NCBI GenBank assembly: GCA_003280225.1
Contig: QCFO01000014.1
Coordinates: 1 to 50,431, forward strand
Direction of reading: 5' to 3'
Length of the DNA: 50,431 nucleotides
Source: Prochlorococcus sp. AG-363-K07
GTDB lineage: Bacteria > Cyanobacteriota > Cyanobacteriia > PCC-6307 > Cyanobiaceae
Below, piece after piece: positions 8,735 to 17,222 of the stretch. A program made the translations under genes and the position numbers. The notes under the pieces were generated by a model, which did not search any database, had not been told where the DNA came from, and saw only the letters and a program-made list of their open reading frames with translations. Each line of letters starts with the position of its first letter. Position 1 is the first letter of the stretch.

Positions 8735-9512
8735 AAATCATTTTAAAGACATAAACATAAACACGACATCCTTCGCACTAGTTGTAGGCATGTAACTTTC
8801 TCACTTGGTAGCCTTTTGACTATATTCAAATGATTATGCGAGTTAGATTACTTGTTATTACTAATGCCAAAGTGAGAGTAGTGAGAAAAAGGAAAGTCCG
8901 ATAGAAGAAGGATTTATTAGTACCTTGTTAAGCAAAACAAAGTCTTCTGGAACATGAAATCAATATACAGGGGACTAAAATTATTGAGACTTCTAAGATA
9001 TTAAGGGTTAAAAAGCAATTAAATAGCGCAAATTGGATGAGGCAAAGACTTACCAGTTATTAATACCTGATCAGAATTGATGGGCTGATATAGAAAGGGA
9101 GAAGCGCAAATATAAATATAGTTTAACTCTTCATCCCTAGGCAGGAGTACATGAATGAAGACGCAAAAAAGATAGTTAAATGACTGACTATTTTCCCCCT
9201 GGTGATTCTTCTGTCGCTTGGGCTGATTAGAACACAGATAACCTGGGCAATGTTCGGTTCAATAGAGTATTGTACATATAAAGTGTTCTCAAATAGATCA
9301 ATTTAACAACTGATCATTTGTAAAGTTTGATTTGTGCAAAGCGTAACTTAGCTGTCAAATGGGTAGAAAATTCCTTGAACTTTGGTCAATACTATGTTTC
9401 ATATTTCATTGCATTTTTGACTATAAATACATATTTTATCTCAAGATTGGGTTGCACTGCAAAGAGTCAATGTGAGTAAAGGTTGATAACAGTATGCTAT
9501 GAAAATAAGTAG
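8735..9512. other. Long spacer with decayed or micro-ORF content
   Basis: About 780 bases without an intact gene longer than 40 codons. It contains the TGA-interrupted frame at 9151-9306, listed separately, a 38-codon ATG frame at 9359-9475 rich in aromatic and hydrophobic residues, and a 24-codon basic frame at 8830-8904. None of the short frames has a good ribosome binding site except the interrupted one. It looks like degraded sequence between the flexible region and the glycan island. Confidence 0.35.
9151..9306 (+). pseudogene. Small membrane-protein frame interrupted by an in-frame TGA at codon 11
   Basis: An ATG with a good Shine-Dalgarno site (AGGAG at 9143-9147, 3 bases before ATG) opens a frame MNEDAKKIVK, then TGA at 9181-9183, then continues in the same frame for 40 codons to TAA at 9304. 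The continuation starts with a hydrophobic helix (LTIFPLVILLSLGLI) and a polar tail, as a single-span membrane protein would. A change of TGG to TGA, or a sequencing error, would explain it. Family not recognised. Readthrough or recoding is not suggested by anything else here. Confidence 0.4.
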
Positions 9513-11135
9513 CTAAAAAATATGGTCTCCTCCTATAATACTGGGTTTAATGCTAAAGAAAAATCCACTAGCGCCCCAATAATTTGCTTCAAAATAGATC
9601 CAGCAGTCATCTCTGGTATCTAAATCAAAAGAATTCAACCATGGATCTCCTGATGAAAAGAATATCGGTTTTCCGGGACTAATAATTAGAGTCTTCTTAC
9701 TCAATAAACCTTTAGAGGAGATCAATGAACATTTAACCGAAGTAGATAAACTTCTATCTACTCCGAAAAACCAATTTAAATAATAAAATACAATAATTTT
9801 ATTTTTTCCTCCTATTGGAGCCCAGTTTCTCGTCAAAGGTTTTAGAAGTTCATCTGATTGAACAACAGATCTAGGTGCAAAACATATATTTGTACCCTTT
9901 AATAAACCGTTTGTGACTGTAAGAGTGTTGTCTGATATCTCTTTGGTTTTACGTTGTATATTTAATCCATATTTCATTCTAAATGGTAATTTATCGGAGT
10001 CAAAGATAAACTGAGCATACATAAACTCATTCCCAACTAGAGCGTCCGAGAACATATCATTTAGATTTGTATAAGAGTGATCTTGCAAAAAATGATCTGT
10101 TGTACTTGAAATTTTGAGGTGAGAAACAGGATTATTTGAACTGTCGTGAAGAATTAGGTGAACGTGTCCGTCAAAAGAAGGGTTTTGACCATAGGAAACT
10201 AAAGTTGTTTGAAATTCTTCTGGTCTATATATTGGAAGTATAAAAGAGGCACCTGTTGGTGCTTGTGTGTTATCTGAAGGTGCAAAATAACAATTATTAT
10301 AATCCCTTCCTGATTTCATGATCTGGATGTCTGAAGTATCAAAGAATGTATGAGATACGGAGTGGGATTTAGATTTAGTATTGATTTTGCCACATATCCA
10401 TCTTGGAAATATATCTAGATCTTTTACTTCAATTGAACATTTATAAAATCCAGATTTCATATTATACTTTCTCAAGATGTCGTCTATATTAACAATATGA
10501 GTTTTATAACCATATGAATTATCTAATTTCATTTCATGAATTATTTCTCTTTCTATATCTGGTGTACTGATGGTTAATAGAATTGAATATTCGGGTAATT
10601 TAACCCCACCTACAATTGCAAAGAAATTGAATCCCTCATTATCAAATATGACATCAAATCCTGTTTGAGGAAGGCTAAACAATAATTGATTAATTTCCTC
10701 CTCAGGATTTAGAGTTCTTGAACAACTGTGGACAACAGAATAAGAATTTGTGGTCTCGACTTCATAAAGCAAGGCTGGGTAAGGAAACCTATTTTCCATT
10801 TCAGAGATTATCTCTACTTCGAGTGAGTAGATAGTTAAAGATTTATCCTGATTTGTTGGATTTAGGTCGTTAAATTCTTCCTGTAGATCAATTCTATAAG
10901 TATGTGTTTTAATAGGGTTAAGGACTTTTCGTTCGATTAATATTCCTTTATCATCTCTTAAGGAGAAAAACAAAATAACATCAAGATTGTTCTTTAGATG
11001 CCAATAGGAAAGAAAATTGATAAAAGTCTTAAATCCGTTTGTTTTTATTATTGGGAAAATTCCCGAAGCCCTACCATGCCAATTATTATTCAAATGATTA
11101 AACCTGCTAGCTTTTCCTATTTCACATAGTTCCAT
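9513..11135 (-). CDS. Large protein of unknown function, last gene of the minus-strand glycan operon region
   Basis: A 540-residue protein with ATG start and no evident signal peptide or membrane span. I do not recognise the family. The composition is rich in aromatic, Ser and Asn residues with alternating short strands, suggesting an all-beta protein. Two regions look loosely alike: NNCYFAPSDN...PTGASFILPIY near residue 280 and TNICFAPRSV...APIGGKNKIIVFYY near residue 425. This hints at an internally repeated beta-sandwich module. It lies beyond a 700-base spacer from the glycosyltransferase and polymerase genes. A carbohydrate-binding or cell-surface role fits the location but is inference. 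Confidence 0.6.
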   Translation of the reverse strand: MELCEIGKASRFNHLNNNWHGRASGIFPIIKTNGFKTFINFLSYWHLKNNLDVILFFSLRDDKGILIERKVLNPIKTHTYRIDLQEEFNDLNPTNQDKSLTIYSLEVEIISEMENRFPYPALLYEVETTNSYSVVHSCSRTLNPEEEINQLLFSLPQTGFDVIFDNEGFNFFAIVGGVKLPEYSILLTISTPDIEREIIHEMKLDNSYGYKTHIVNIDDILRKYNMKSGFYKCSIEVKDLDIFPRWICGKINTKSKSHSVSHTFFDTSDIQIMKSGRDYNNCYFAPSDNTQAPTGASFILPIYRPEEFQTTLVSYGQNPSFDGHVHLILHDSSNNPVSHLKISSTTDHFLQDHSYTNLNDMFSDALVGNEFMYAQFIFDSDKLPFRMKYGLNIQRKTKEISDNTLTVTNGLLKGTNICFAPRSVVQSDELLKPLTRNWAPIGGKNKIIVFYYLNWFFGVDRSLSTSVKCSLISSKGLLSKKTLIISPGKPIFFSSGDPWLNSFDLDTRDDCWIYFEANYWGASGFFFSIKPSIIGGDHIF

Positions 11136-11831
11136 GAAAATAGCCTTTTGAAAGTCAGCTGATCTACTATCATTACTATAATATAATATCTTTTAGAAAA
11201 TTCCTAACAATCTAAGATTCTTTACTGGTGACAAATTTAAAATATTCTTGATTATACATCTATATGGGGATTAGGAGAGAAGCGAATTACCTATTCCCAC
11301 ACACATGAAAATGCATAGGTGCTTGCCCCTATGCGACCGGCACTTCTACGCTTGAAGGGAGTTATAAGAAACTCTGGAACGAGCTTGGAGCAGATTTAGC
11401 TAGGAGCGAGGTATCCTGATGGCTGAAATCTAATTCTGATAAAATAGTTTGTACATATAGCTAACTTACTAATAAAGAGAGATATATAAAAGGCAAGGTG
11501 AGAATTACACAAATAAAGAGTAGATGATTCTTATATTAATTCACAATATATTTTTAATTTGATTGATATTCTGTTAAGATATCAGGAGCAAAAATGGGGA
11601 GAGAAGGAATAGAAAGAAAAAATTATGGAAGGCCAAGGAAAAATCGACGGGAAAATGACCGGGACGATTAATTAGGCAGTTAAAACTAATAATAGTTATC
11701 TCATAAATGTTGTCAAAAATGAGATTATTGAAGCCTCTAGAATCTTTCCTATAATTTTAAAATACTAAAATATAGACATTCTAGAGTACATGCAAAATGC
11801 GTACTAAAATATTTCATAGAATGCTTTATTG
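11136..11831. other. Gene-poor spacer with a hairpin and a micro-ORF
   Basis: About 700 bases. A 7-bp inverted repeat (GCATAGG at 11313-11319, CCTATGC at 11328-11334, 8-base loop) lies in a locally more GC-rich stretch that extends to about 11420 and could belong to an RNA element. It matches no RNA family I know. A 25-codon frame with a good ribosome binding site lies at 11594-11671. Otherwise no coding potential stands out. Confidence 0.35.
11594..11671 (+). CDS. Possible 25-residue highly charged micropeptide with an AT-hook-like core
   Basis: An ATG frame of 25 codons is preceded by AGGAG at 11584-11588, 5 bases upstream. The product is extremely charged, with a YGRPRKNRR core and an acidic end (ENDRDD). 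GRPRK resembles the minor-groove-binding AT-hook core. Such a short frame may arise by chance, and no homologue is known to me. The promoter is not identifiable. Confidence 0.2.
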   Translation: MGREGIERKNYGRPRKNRRENDRDD

Positions 11832-12704
11832 TTAAATAATCAGCTCCCTAAATTTACTATTGCAATAGTTAATTACCTTACCAAGCATATAGACTATTAA
11901 GAATAAGGAGTATCTAATAGAACTTACTTTTAGATCAGGTATAGATGAAATAGCTCTAAAGTTCAACCAATGAGCCTTCCAGTAATCTGAAAGCTTTAGG
12001 TATAAGCTAGAGTCATTTTCTGATAATGTTACAAATAAGCTCCGGTCTGTAAATAAAGATATGCCATATTCTTTTAGGAATTGACTGTGCATCAGATCCT
12101 CAGCATAAGCTTTACCCTGAAATGGATATTCCCAATATATCAAATTAGATGTTTTATGAATAACACAAGCTCCAGGAAGCCAAGCTGTTGGAACTATTTG
12201 CTGTTGAGTATGCTCATCATAATATGGGTTGATACCAATAGGCAAACCAGATTTCGTAATAGAACCATAACGTGGAGAGAACTTGCCATCTAATATAAAA
12301 TAAATAAGAGAAGCCAGAAGAGGTTTTGGGGTTACTAATGGAGACATAGGGCTGCCTTGGGGGGAATAGTGAATAGGAGACAATGCAGAGGCTTGAGGGA
12401 GCTTCAAATAAGATTCTATGAATAATAAAAGAAAGTTTTTATCAAACTCAAGGTCATCATCCATTTGAATACAAAATCTAGTGGAAACCTTTTTAAAACC
12501 TGCATTTCTCTGTGCTACTTGACCACATGATTCAGATATAATATCGATATCAAACTTATATTCAGTAGTTATTGAATAGGTCTTAAAAGAAGGAATAGAA
12601 ATAATAACATTTCTAGGTAGTAATACTGAGTTATTAATTGAATTAAGAAGATTGTTCAAGCTAGGTCTAACAGCAGTGGCTATTACAATAGTAAAATCAT
12701 TCAT
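11832..12704 (-). CDS. Family 2 glycosyltransferase
   Basis: A cytoplasmic GT-A glycosyltransferase of 290 residues. The first strand is FTIVIATAVRP, the region around residue 65 has QVAQRNAGF (a conserved GT2 helix), and the DxD metal site is FCIQMDDDLEFD at about residue 78. TAWLPGACVIHK and KAYAEDLMHSQFL mark the acceptor site and the ED catalytic-base region. It starts 1 base after the stop of the Wzy-like gene, so the two are surely co-transcribed. It probably adds a sugar of the repeat unit made by this operon. Specificity is not readable. Confidence 0.85.
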   Translation of the reverse strand: MNDFTIVIATAVRPSLNNLLNSINNSVLLPRNVIISIPSFKTYSITTEYKFDIDIISESCGQVAQRNAGFKKVSTRFCIQMDDDLEFDKNFLLLFIESYLKLPQASALSPIHYSPQGSPMSPLVTPKPLLASLIYFILDGKFSPRYGSITKSGLPIGINPYYDEHTQQQIVPTAWLPGACVIHKTSNLIYWEYPFQGKAYAEDLMHSQFLKEYGISLFTDRSLFVTLSENDSSLYLKLSDYWKAHWLNFRAISSIPDLKVSSIRYSLFLIVYMLGKVINYCNSKFRELII

Positions 12705-12705
12705 T

Positions 12706-13950
12706 TTACGAAGATTGAGATTTTAGTAAATTGCTAGAAGATTGGTAAATTATAATTGGAACTGAAAATACAAATGGCAGGACAGGAAGATAAAAGCCAG
12801 TCATCGTACAGAGATGAATAATCAAAGTAGAAATTGAGATAAAGTAATATGGTTGGATCTCAGCAGGTATGATTTTTGCAAGGATAGATAATTTATAAAG
12901 AATAATTCCTAATGCTCCAATGCCAAGAATACCGAGTTCACCAAAAACACTTAGGATCCAACTAAGGGAACCTGCCCCCTCGGCAGTTTCTGATAAATAG
13001 GAGATATGGCCTGGTCCACTACCAAGAAACCATTGGAAAGGGTTCATATCTGAAGAAAAGTAGTTGAGGACACTATTCCAGGCTAAAAGCCTGTGGGAAA
13101 CTGAGCGCATATTAGTATTTAAAGCAAGTTTCTGAAATGTGGTTTCAGTGAAATTATCGATTAAAGGTATTGATATACTTGAAAGTATAATGATAAATAT
13201 TGCACTACATAGGAAAATCCTGATTGTAGAATTACTGATCAAATAAGAATTATTTCTTTGAAATACTTTATAACATAACAACAAGATTAGTGAGACAAAT
13301 AAAGCACCAAAAGCTGCGGCACTTTGAGTGAGAAATAATACATAAATCCAGACCAAACATATTAAAATGACTGGTAATATATTTGAATGATTATTCTTCT
13401 GTTTAATTTTATCTAAATAATGAGATGAGCCTAAATACATAGAGAAGAAAGAATTGGTTGCCATAGCTAAATCGGTAGGCTCGTTCCAAAATGCTCTAGC
13501 TCTAGAAGCTAACGCAGCCATGATTGGACGATTCGCATCTGACGGAATATACAATGAGTAATCTATATTATTGACGAGTAAAATATAATCTATAGTTGAG
13601 GTGATAAAAATAGTTAAACAGATAAGAGATAAAAAGGTATTTAATTTAGAAAGCGATTGAAGTGGTGAATTATTTGGGAAACAGAAGTAAGCCGAAAAGG
13701 AAGGGATTACAGCTAGAAATATAATATAATATGCTATAAGATGACCAACCTTAGATTGATTAAAATTGACTAAATAGGAGGCAGAGGCAATAAAGGGAAA
13801 GAGTGCTAGCCATATAAAAAAGTTAGTTGAATAACCCTTTAAAGTAGTATAAAATCCAGAAGATAGATTAAAAAATAACCATAAAGGAAATATACTCCCA
13901 AAATTAAATAGGGACGGAGATGCGATTAAAAAAGCATACAAGATGATCAT
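12706..13950 (-). CDS. O-antigen/polysaccharide polymerase (Wzy-like) or ligase, polytopic membrane protein
   Basis: A 414-residue protein with about ten hydrophobic spans over its whole length and a larger extracytoplasmic loop in the second half. That loop includes FLGSGPGHISYL near residue 310, like the GxGxG/H region seen in Wzy and WaaL proteins. It would join lipid-linked repeat units in the periplasm or ligate chains to an acceptor. The two types cannot be told apart by length and topology alone. The neighbouring flippase-like ABC protein and Wza/Wzz-type genes favour polymerase. It is separated from kdsB by 2 bases and from the GT2 gene by 1 base. Confidence 0.75.
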   Translation of the reverse strand: MIILYAFLIASPSLFNFGSIFPLWLFFNLSSGFYTTLKGYSTNFFIWLALFPFIASASYLVNFNQSKVGHLIAYYIIFLAVIPSFSAYFCFPNNSPLQSLSKLNTFLSLICLTIFITSTIDYILLVNNIDYSLYIPSDANRPIMAALASRARAFWNEPTDLAMATNSFFSMYLGSSHYLDKIKQKNNHSNILPVILICLVWIYVLFLTQSAAAFGALFVSLILLLCYKVFQRNNSYLISNSTIRIFLCSAIFIIILSSISIPLIDNFTETTFQKLALNTNMRSVSHRLLAWNSVLNYFSSDMNPFQWFLGSGPGHISYLSETAEGAGSLSWILSVFGELGILGIGALGIILYKLSILAKIIPAEIQPYYFISISTLIIHLCTMTGFYLPVLPFVFSVPIIIYQSSSNLLKSQSS

Positions 13951-13952
13951 AT

Positions 13953-14723
13953 TTAAATAAATTGTAGAACTTTATCCAATAGATCCTTCTGCAGTGGGCG
14001 ATTACTAATATATTCTAAAACCTCTTCGATGTCTCCTGGCTCATTAATCGATGGTAGTGCTGGTTCAACAGGTACTGATCTGAAATTAAAGCCCTTTTCT
14101 ATAAGTCTTAGTTGCTCAATAGATTCTGATCTTTCAATAATTGACGGGTCGTAATTTTCAAATCCCATGAGTACTTTCTTCTTAAAGGCTATTAGACCTA
14201 ATATTTTCCTTATAAATTTAGATTGTATTTCAAAATTTGAAAATGACGGTGTTTTACGGAAACAGAATAGGATCTTACCCTCCTGATTTGAAATACATTT
14301 AACAATTGAGTGTTTATCTAGTTGCTCTTCACAAGTCAAGCTAGCTGTAGCATTCCAAGCATCTACATTAGGGAAATCATAGATTTTGTTAGTCAATGCC
14401 TGCAAGTGGATTGGAAGTATTAAGGGCTCATCACCTTGAATTAAAACAATGTGATCTGCATCGATATTGCTTGCTGCCTCTATCAATCTAGAAGTACCAG
14501 AATGATGTAGCTTGTGCGTCTGAATGACATTCCCACCATATGATCTGACAACTAAAGCAATCTCCTTATCACCAGTTGCAACAAAAACTTGATCAAAAAC
14601 GCCTGATAAAAGGGCTCTTCTTCTAACATGCTCAATCATTTCCAATCCGTGAATTCTCAATAATATTTTTCTAGGCAACCTAATTGAGTGCAGATGAGCA
14701 GGGATTATCGCAGCAATCTTCAA
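13953..14723 (-). CDS. kdsB: KdsB-family CMP-sugar synthetase, divergent
   Basis: A CTP-dependent cytidylyltransferase that activates a 3-deoxy-ulosonic acid (Kdo type) as its CMP derivative. At 256 residues it has the usual length. The nucleotide-binding start is AAIIPAHLHSIRLPRK (canonical form PARYASTRLPGK), with HSGTSRLIEAA in place of SGTERLAE, and the metal motif VLIQGDEPLI is intact. Later blocks differ: the SR-IPW region reads CFRKTPSFSN and the GIYGYR block reads GLIAFKKK. The C-terminal INEPGDIEEV is also unusual. These changes fall in the sugar-binding half, so the substrate may not be Kdo, which is inference. It lies 48 bases after the SDR gene and 2 before wzy. Confidence 0.8.
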   Translation of the reverse strand: MKIAAIIPAHLHSIRLPRKILLRIHGLEMIEHVRRRALLSGVFDQVFVATGDKEIALVVRSYGGNVIQTHKLHHSGTSRLIEAASNIDADHIVLIQGDEPLILPIHLQALTNKIYDFPNVDAWNATASLTCEEQLDKHSIVKCISNQEGKILFCFRKTPSFSNFEIQSKFIRKILGLIAFKKKVLMGFENYDPSIIERSESIEQLRLIEKGFNFRSVPVEPALPSINEPGDIEEVLEYISNRPLQKDLLDKVLQFI

Positions 14724-14771
14724 ATTGAATGCATAGAAGTTGATCTGATTCTAGTATGTATCGTCATGATC

Positions 14772-15524
14772 CTATTGAGGAAATACTCCGCAATCAACAT
14801 TAATACATTGTCCTGTTATAGCTGAAGCTTTATTGGAAGCTAAATATATTACTGTATCCGCAACTTCATTAGAAGTTGGAAGGCGACCTAAAGCAGATTG
14901 AGTAAGCTTAAAGTTATCGATGAATTGATTTGGATCTGGGTAACCTGGCGAATACTCACTCTGAAGGGCCTCCATCAGACCTGCTGTTTTAATTAGAACA
15001 GGGCATATTGCATTAACCCTAATACCGAACTGACCAAGCTCTTTGGCTAACGATTGTGTAAGACCATTAATTGCGAACTTAGTGGCTACATAAACACTAT
15101 TATTTTTTGAGCCTCTCTTACCGGCAATACTTGATATATTGATAATTGATCCATTCTTGACTAAGTAATCTTGTGCTGCTTTGCATCCCCAAAAAGCACT
15201 ATAAACATTGGTAGTAAATAATTTTTCAAGAAATTCAGAACTTACTTGCTTTAAGGGACTCCAGGATGAAATACCTGCATTATTAATATACACATTCAAT
15301 TTCCCAAATTGAGTAACAGCTTCTGAAACCAACTTTTCATGTGTCAGTGGATCACATACGTCACCTTCAAGGCAAATAAGATCATTAGTATCGGGCAGAT
15401 GGTTGTTTTTATGTCTGGAACATGTTACTACCTTATATCCCGAGTTAAGTAGGCTATTTGTAATACCTAAGCCTAAGCCTTTTGTTCCACCAGTTACAAT
15501 AGCAACTAAATTGTTATTAGACAC
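14772..15524 (-). CDS. Short-chain dehydrogenase/reductase (classical, NAD(P)-dependent)
   Basis: A 250-residue classical SDR. The cofactor site is TGGTKGLGLG at residues 11-20, with NNAG at about residue 85. The catalytic Ser is in NISSIAG and the Tyr/Lys pair in YVATKFA. The C-terminus ASAITGQCINVDCGVF is typical of FabG-like enzymes. The reaction would be reversible oxidation of a hydroxyl or keto group. In this operon the likely substrate is a sugar acid or its precursor. It lies 2 bases downstream of a second SDR gene and upstream of kdsB, so it is part of the ulosonic acid module by context. Confidence 0.85.
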   Translation of the reverse strand: MSNNNLVAIVTGGTKGLGLGITNSLLNSGYKVVTCSRHKNNHLPDTNDLICLEGDVCDPLTHEKLVSEAVTQFGKLNVYINNAGISSWSPLKQVSSEFLEKLFTTNVYSAFWGCKAAQDYLVKNGSIINISSIAGKRGSKNNSVYVATKFAINGLTQSLAKELGQFGIRVNAICPVLIKTAGLMEALQSEYSPGYPDPNQFIDNFKLTQSALGRLPTSNEVADTVIYLASNKASAITGQCINVDCGVFPQ

Positions 15525-15526
15525 AA

Positions 15527-16324
15527 TTAGATTGTCATGCAGGAAAATCCACCATCAATTGTAACCTCAGACCCAGTAACAAATGATGATGCATTAGAAG
15601 CAAGCCATAAGGTAGCTCCTAAAAGCTCTTTAGGGTCACCGTATCTCGCCATTGGTGTATGGCTAAGAATTGCTTTTTCTCGTTCTGGTGAAATGAAGTT
15701 TTTCTTGTTCCATTCTGTAGGGAAAAATCCTGGCCTAATACAATTCACCCTTACACCTTCCAAGGCCCATTCTCGTCCAAGATTCATTGTCAGATTCCTT
15801 ATACCTGCCTTGGCCGCAGAATATGCATAGGCCTTTGAAAGAGGGGGTCCTGCTGATGCAGAAGAAATATTAATAATTGAGCCATTCTTTTGCCTTACCA
15901 TTTGAGCTCCGAAGACCTGACAACCAAGCATTGTTGCTAATAGCTGGGAATCCATAACTTTGTTCCAATCTTCTAATTCAATATCGAAAAAAGGAGTGGG
16001 AGAGTTGGTACCCGCACCATTTATAAGAATATCTATATTTCCATATTTGCTTATAATTTTCTGCTTTGCACATTCATGACTTTCTTTATTTGAAGCATTT
16101 ACCTCTAAAGCCATGTGATCTCCACTATAATTATCATTTATCTGCGAAATAATTTCAATGGCCTTATGCAATCTTACATCTAAAATAATGATATCAACGC
16201 CTGCAGCGGCAAGGCCTTTAGCCATGGTGCTGCACAAATAGCCTCCTCCTCCAATGATTACGGCAACCTTGCCCTCAAGAGCGAATATATTGCTTAGTGA
16301 GAAATCATTATTATTTAATCTCAT
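15527..16324 (-). CDS. Short-chain dehydrogenase/reductase with atypical glycine motif
   Basis: A 265-residue SDR. Its catalytic residues look intact (Ser in NISSASA, YAYSAAK for Tyr and Lys, and SFVTGSEVTIDGG at the C-terminus). The cofactor loop, normally TGxxxGxG, reads IGGGGYLCS, so the third glycine position is changed. A similar GGGGYLG-type loop occurs in the gluconate/mannonate oxidoreductase-like SDR group, so activity on a sugar acid is plausible. Its ATG overlaps the stop of the upstream aldolase gene by 4 bases (ATGA), implying translational coupling. It probably works with that aldolase or with the second SDR. The exact reaction is unknown. Confidence 0.85.
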   Translation of the reverse strand: MRLNNNDFSLSNIFALEGKVAVIIGGGGYLCSTMAKGLAAAGVDIIILDVRLHKAIEIISQINDNYSGDHMALEVNASNKESHECAKQKIISKYGNIDILINGAGTNSPTPFFDIELEDWNKVMDSQLLATMLGCQVFGAQMVRQKNGSIINISSASAGPPLSKAYAYSAAKAGIRNLTMNLGREWALEGVRVNCIRPGFFPTEWNKKNFISPEREKAILSHTPMARYGDPKELLGATLWLASNASSFVTGSEVTIDGGFSCMTI

Positions 16325-17103
16325 CTATAATCTTGCATAAGAGACTTCATAGTTTCTGCCCATTTCCACAAAATGAATAGATCTGAACCAAGTATAATAA
16401 AAGTATAACCAGAGTCAAGCAATTTATTAACTGATTCTCTATCGGTGTTGACCACCTGAGTGCCACAACTTTTATTATTTCGTTTACAAGAATCAACGAC
16501 TATTTGAGTTGCCTCTTGTACTTTATCGTGACCAGTCTCGCCTGGAACTCCATACGAACCAGAAAGATCATATGGACCAATCATCACTCCATCAACTTGT
16601 TCATGGCAAACAATTTCATCAATATTCTCGACTGCAAACCTAGATTCTATTTGCGGAATAAACACAGAGTTTTCATTCCATTGACGTACGTACTCATTAA
16701 ATGTAAATCCATAACCTTGTGCTCGGTTTAATCCATAAGTTCTTTCCCCCATTGGAGGGTATTTGATGTTATTTAAAATTTGTTTGATTTCAATACCAGA
16801 ATTAACCATTGGAGCAATTAAACCATTAGCACCAGAGTCTAATAATGGCTTAAAGGTATCATTGCTATGAGAAACTGGTCTAGGCAAACATGCTACATTA
16901 CAAGCCTGCGCAGAAGCTATGATTCTTTGAGCTGAAGAAAGTGAAATTGGCGCGTGTTCCATATCTATACCAATAAAATCAAATCCAGCCAAAGAAAAAA
17001 TCTCTGCAATAGAGGGATGGTCAAATGAAATCCATGAACCAAATAAAACTTCTCGTGATCTTAGTCGATTCTTCAAGTTAGAAGCTTCTATTGCTTTGAG
17101 CAT
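16321..17103 (-). CDS. HpcH/HpaI-family class II aldolase
   Basis: A metal-dependent aldolase that makes or breaks 2-keto-3-deoxy or 2-keto-4-hydroxy acids from pyruvate (or similar) and an aldehyde. Key residues are visible: FIGIDMEHAP (catalytic His), CLPRPVSH (Arg), IPQIESR (metal Glu) and VMIGPYDLSGSYG (metal Asp). The ATG at 17103 gives 260 residues, the family's usual length. An in-frame TTG at 17160 adds 19 residues with no support. Characterised relatives act on 2-keto-3-deoxyrhamnonate, ketodeoxyglucarate or hydroxyoxoheptanedioate. In this operon it may form an extra C-C bond or recycle a ulosonate, which is inference. It is coupled to the SDR gene by ATGA. Confidence 0.85.
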   Translation of the reverse strand: MLKAIEASNLKNRLRSREVLFGSWISFDHPSIAEIFSLAGFDFIGIDMEHAPISLSSAQRIIASAQACNVACLPRPVSHSNDTFKPLLDSGANGLIAPMVNSGIEIKQILNNIKYPPMGERTYGLNRAQGYGFTFNEYVRQWNENSVFIPQIESRFAVENIDEIVCHEQVDGVMIGPYDLSGSYGVPGETGHDKVQEATQIVVDSCKRNNKSCGTQVVNTDRESVNKLLDSGYTFIILGSDLFILWKWAETMKSLMQDYR

Positions 17104-17222
17104 TTTCTGATAGCTATCATTAATAATTATAGATTGGATTAAAGAAAATAATTGGTACAAAGAGAAAATTTATCATACTATCTTTACCTGGGTCCGAAAT
17201 CGATAGGAGAATAAAACTAAAA

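Noticed and set aside
8830-8904. 24-codon basic frame
   Set aside because: Too short and without a ribosome binding site; probably chance.
9359-9475. 38-codon frame rich in aromatic residues
   Set aside because: No ribosome binding site and no motif; AT-rich DNA gives such frames readily.
11313-11334. GCATAGG/CCTATGC hairpin as a terminator or riboswitch
   Set aside because: No T-run and no known riboswitch core around it.
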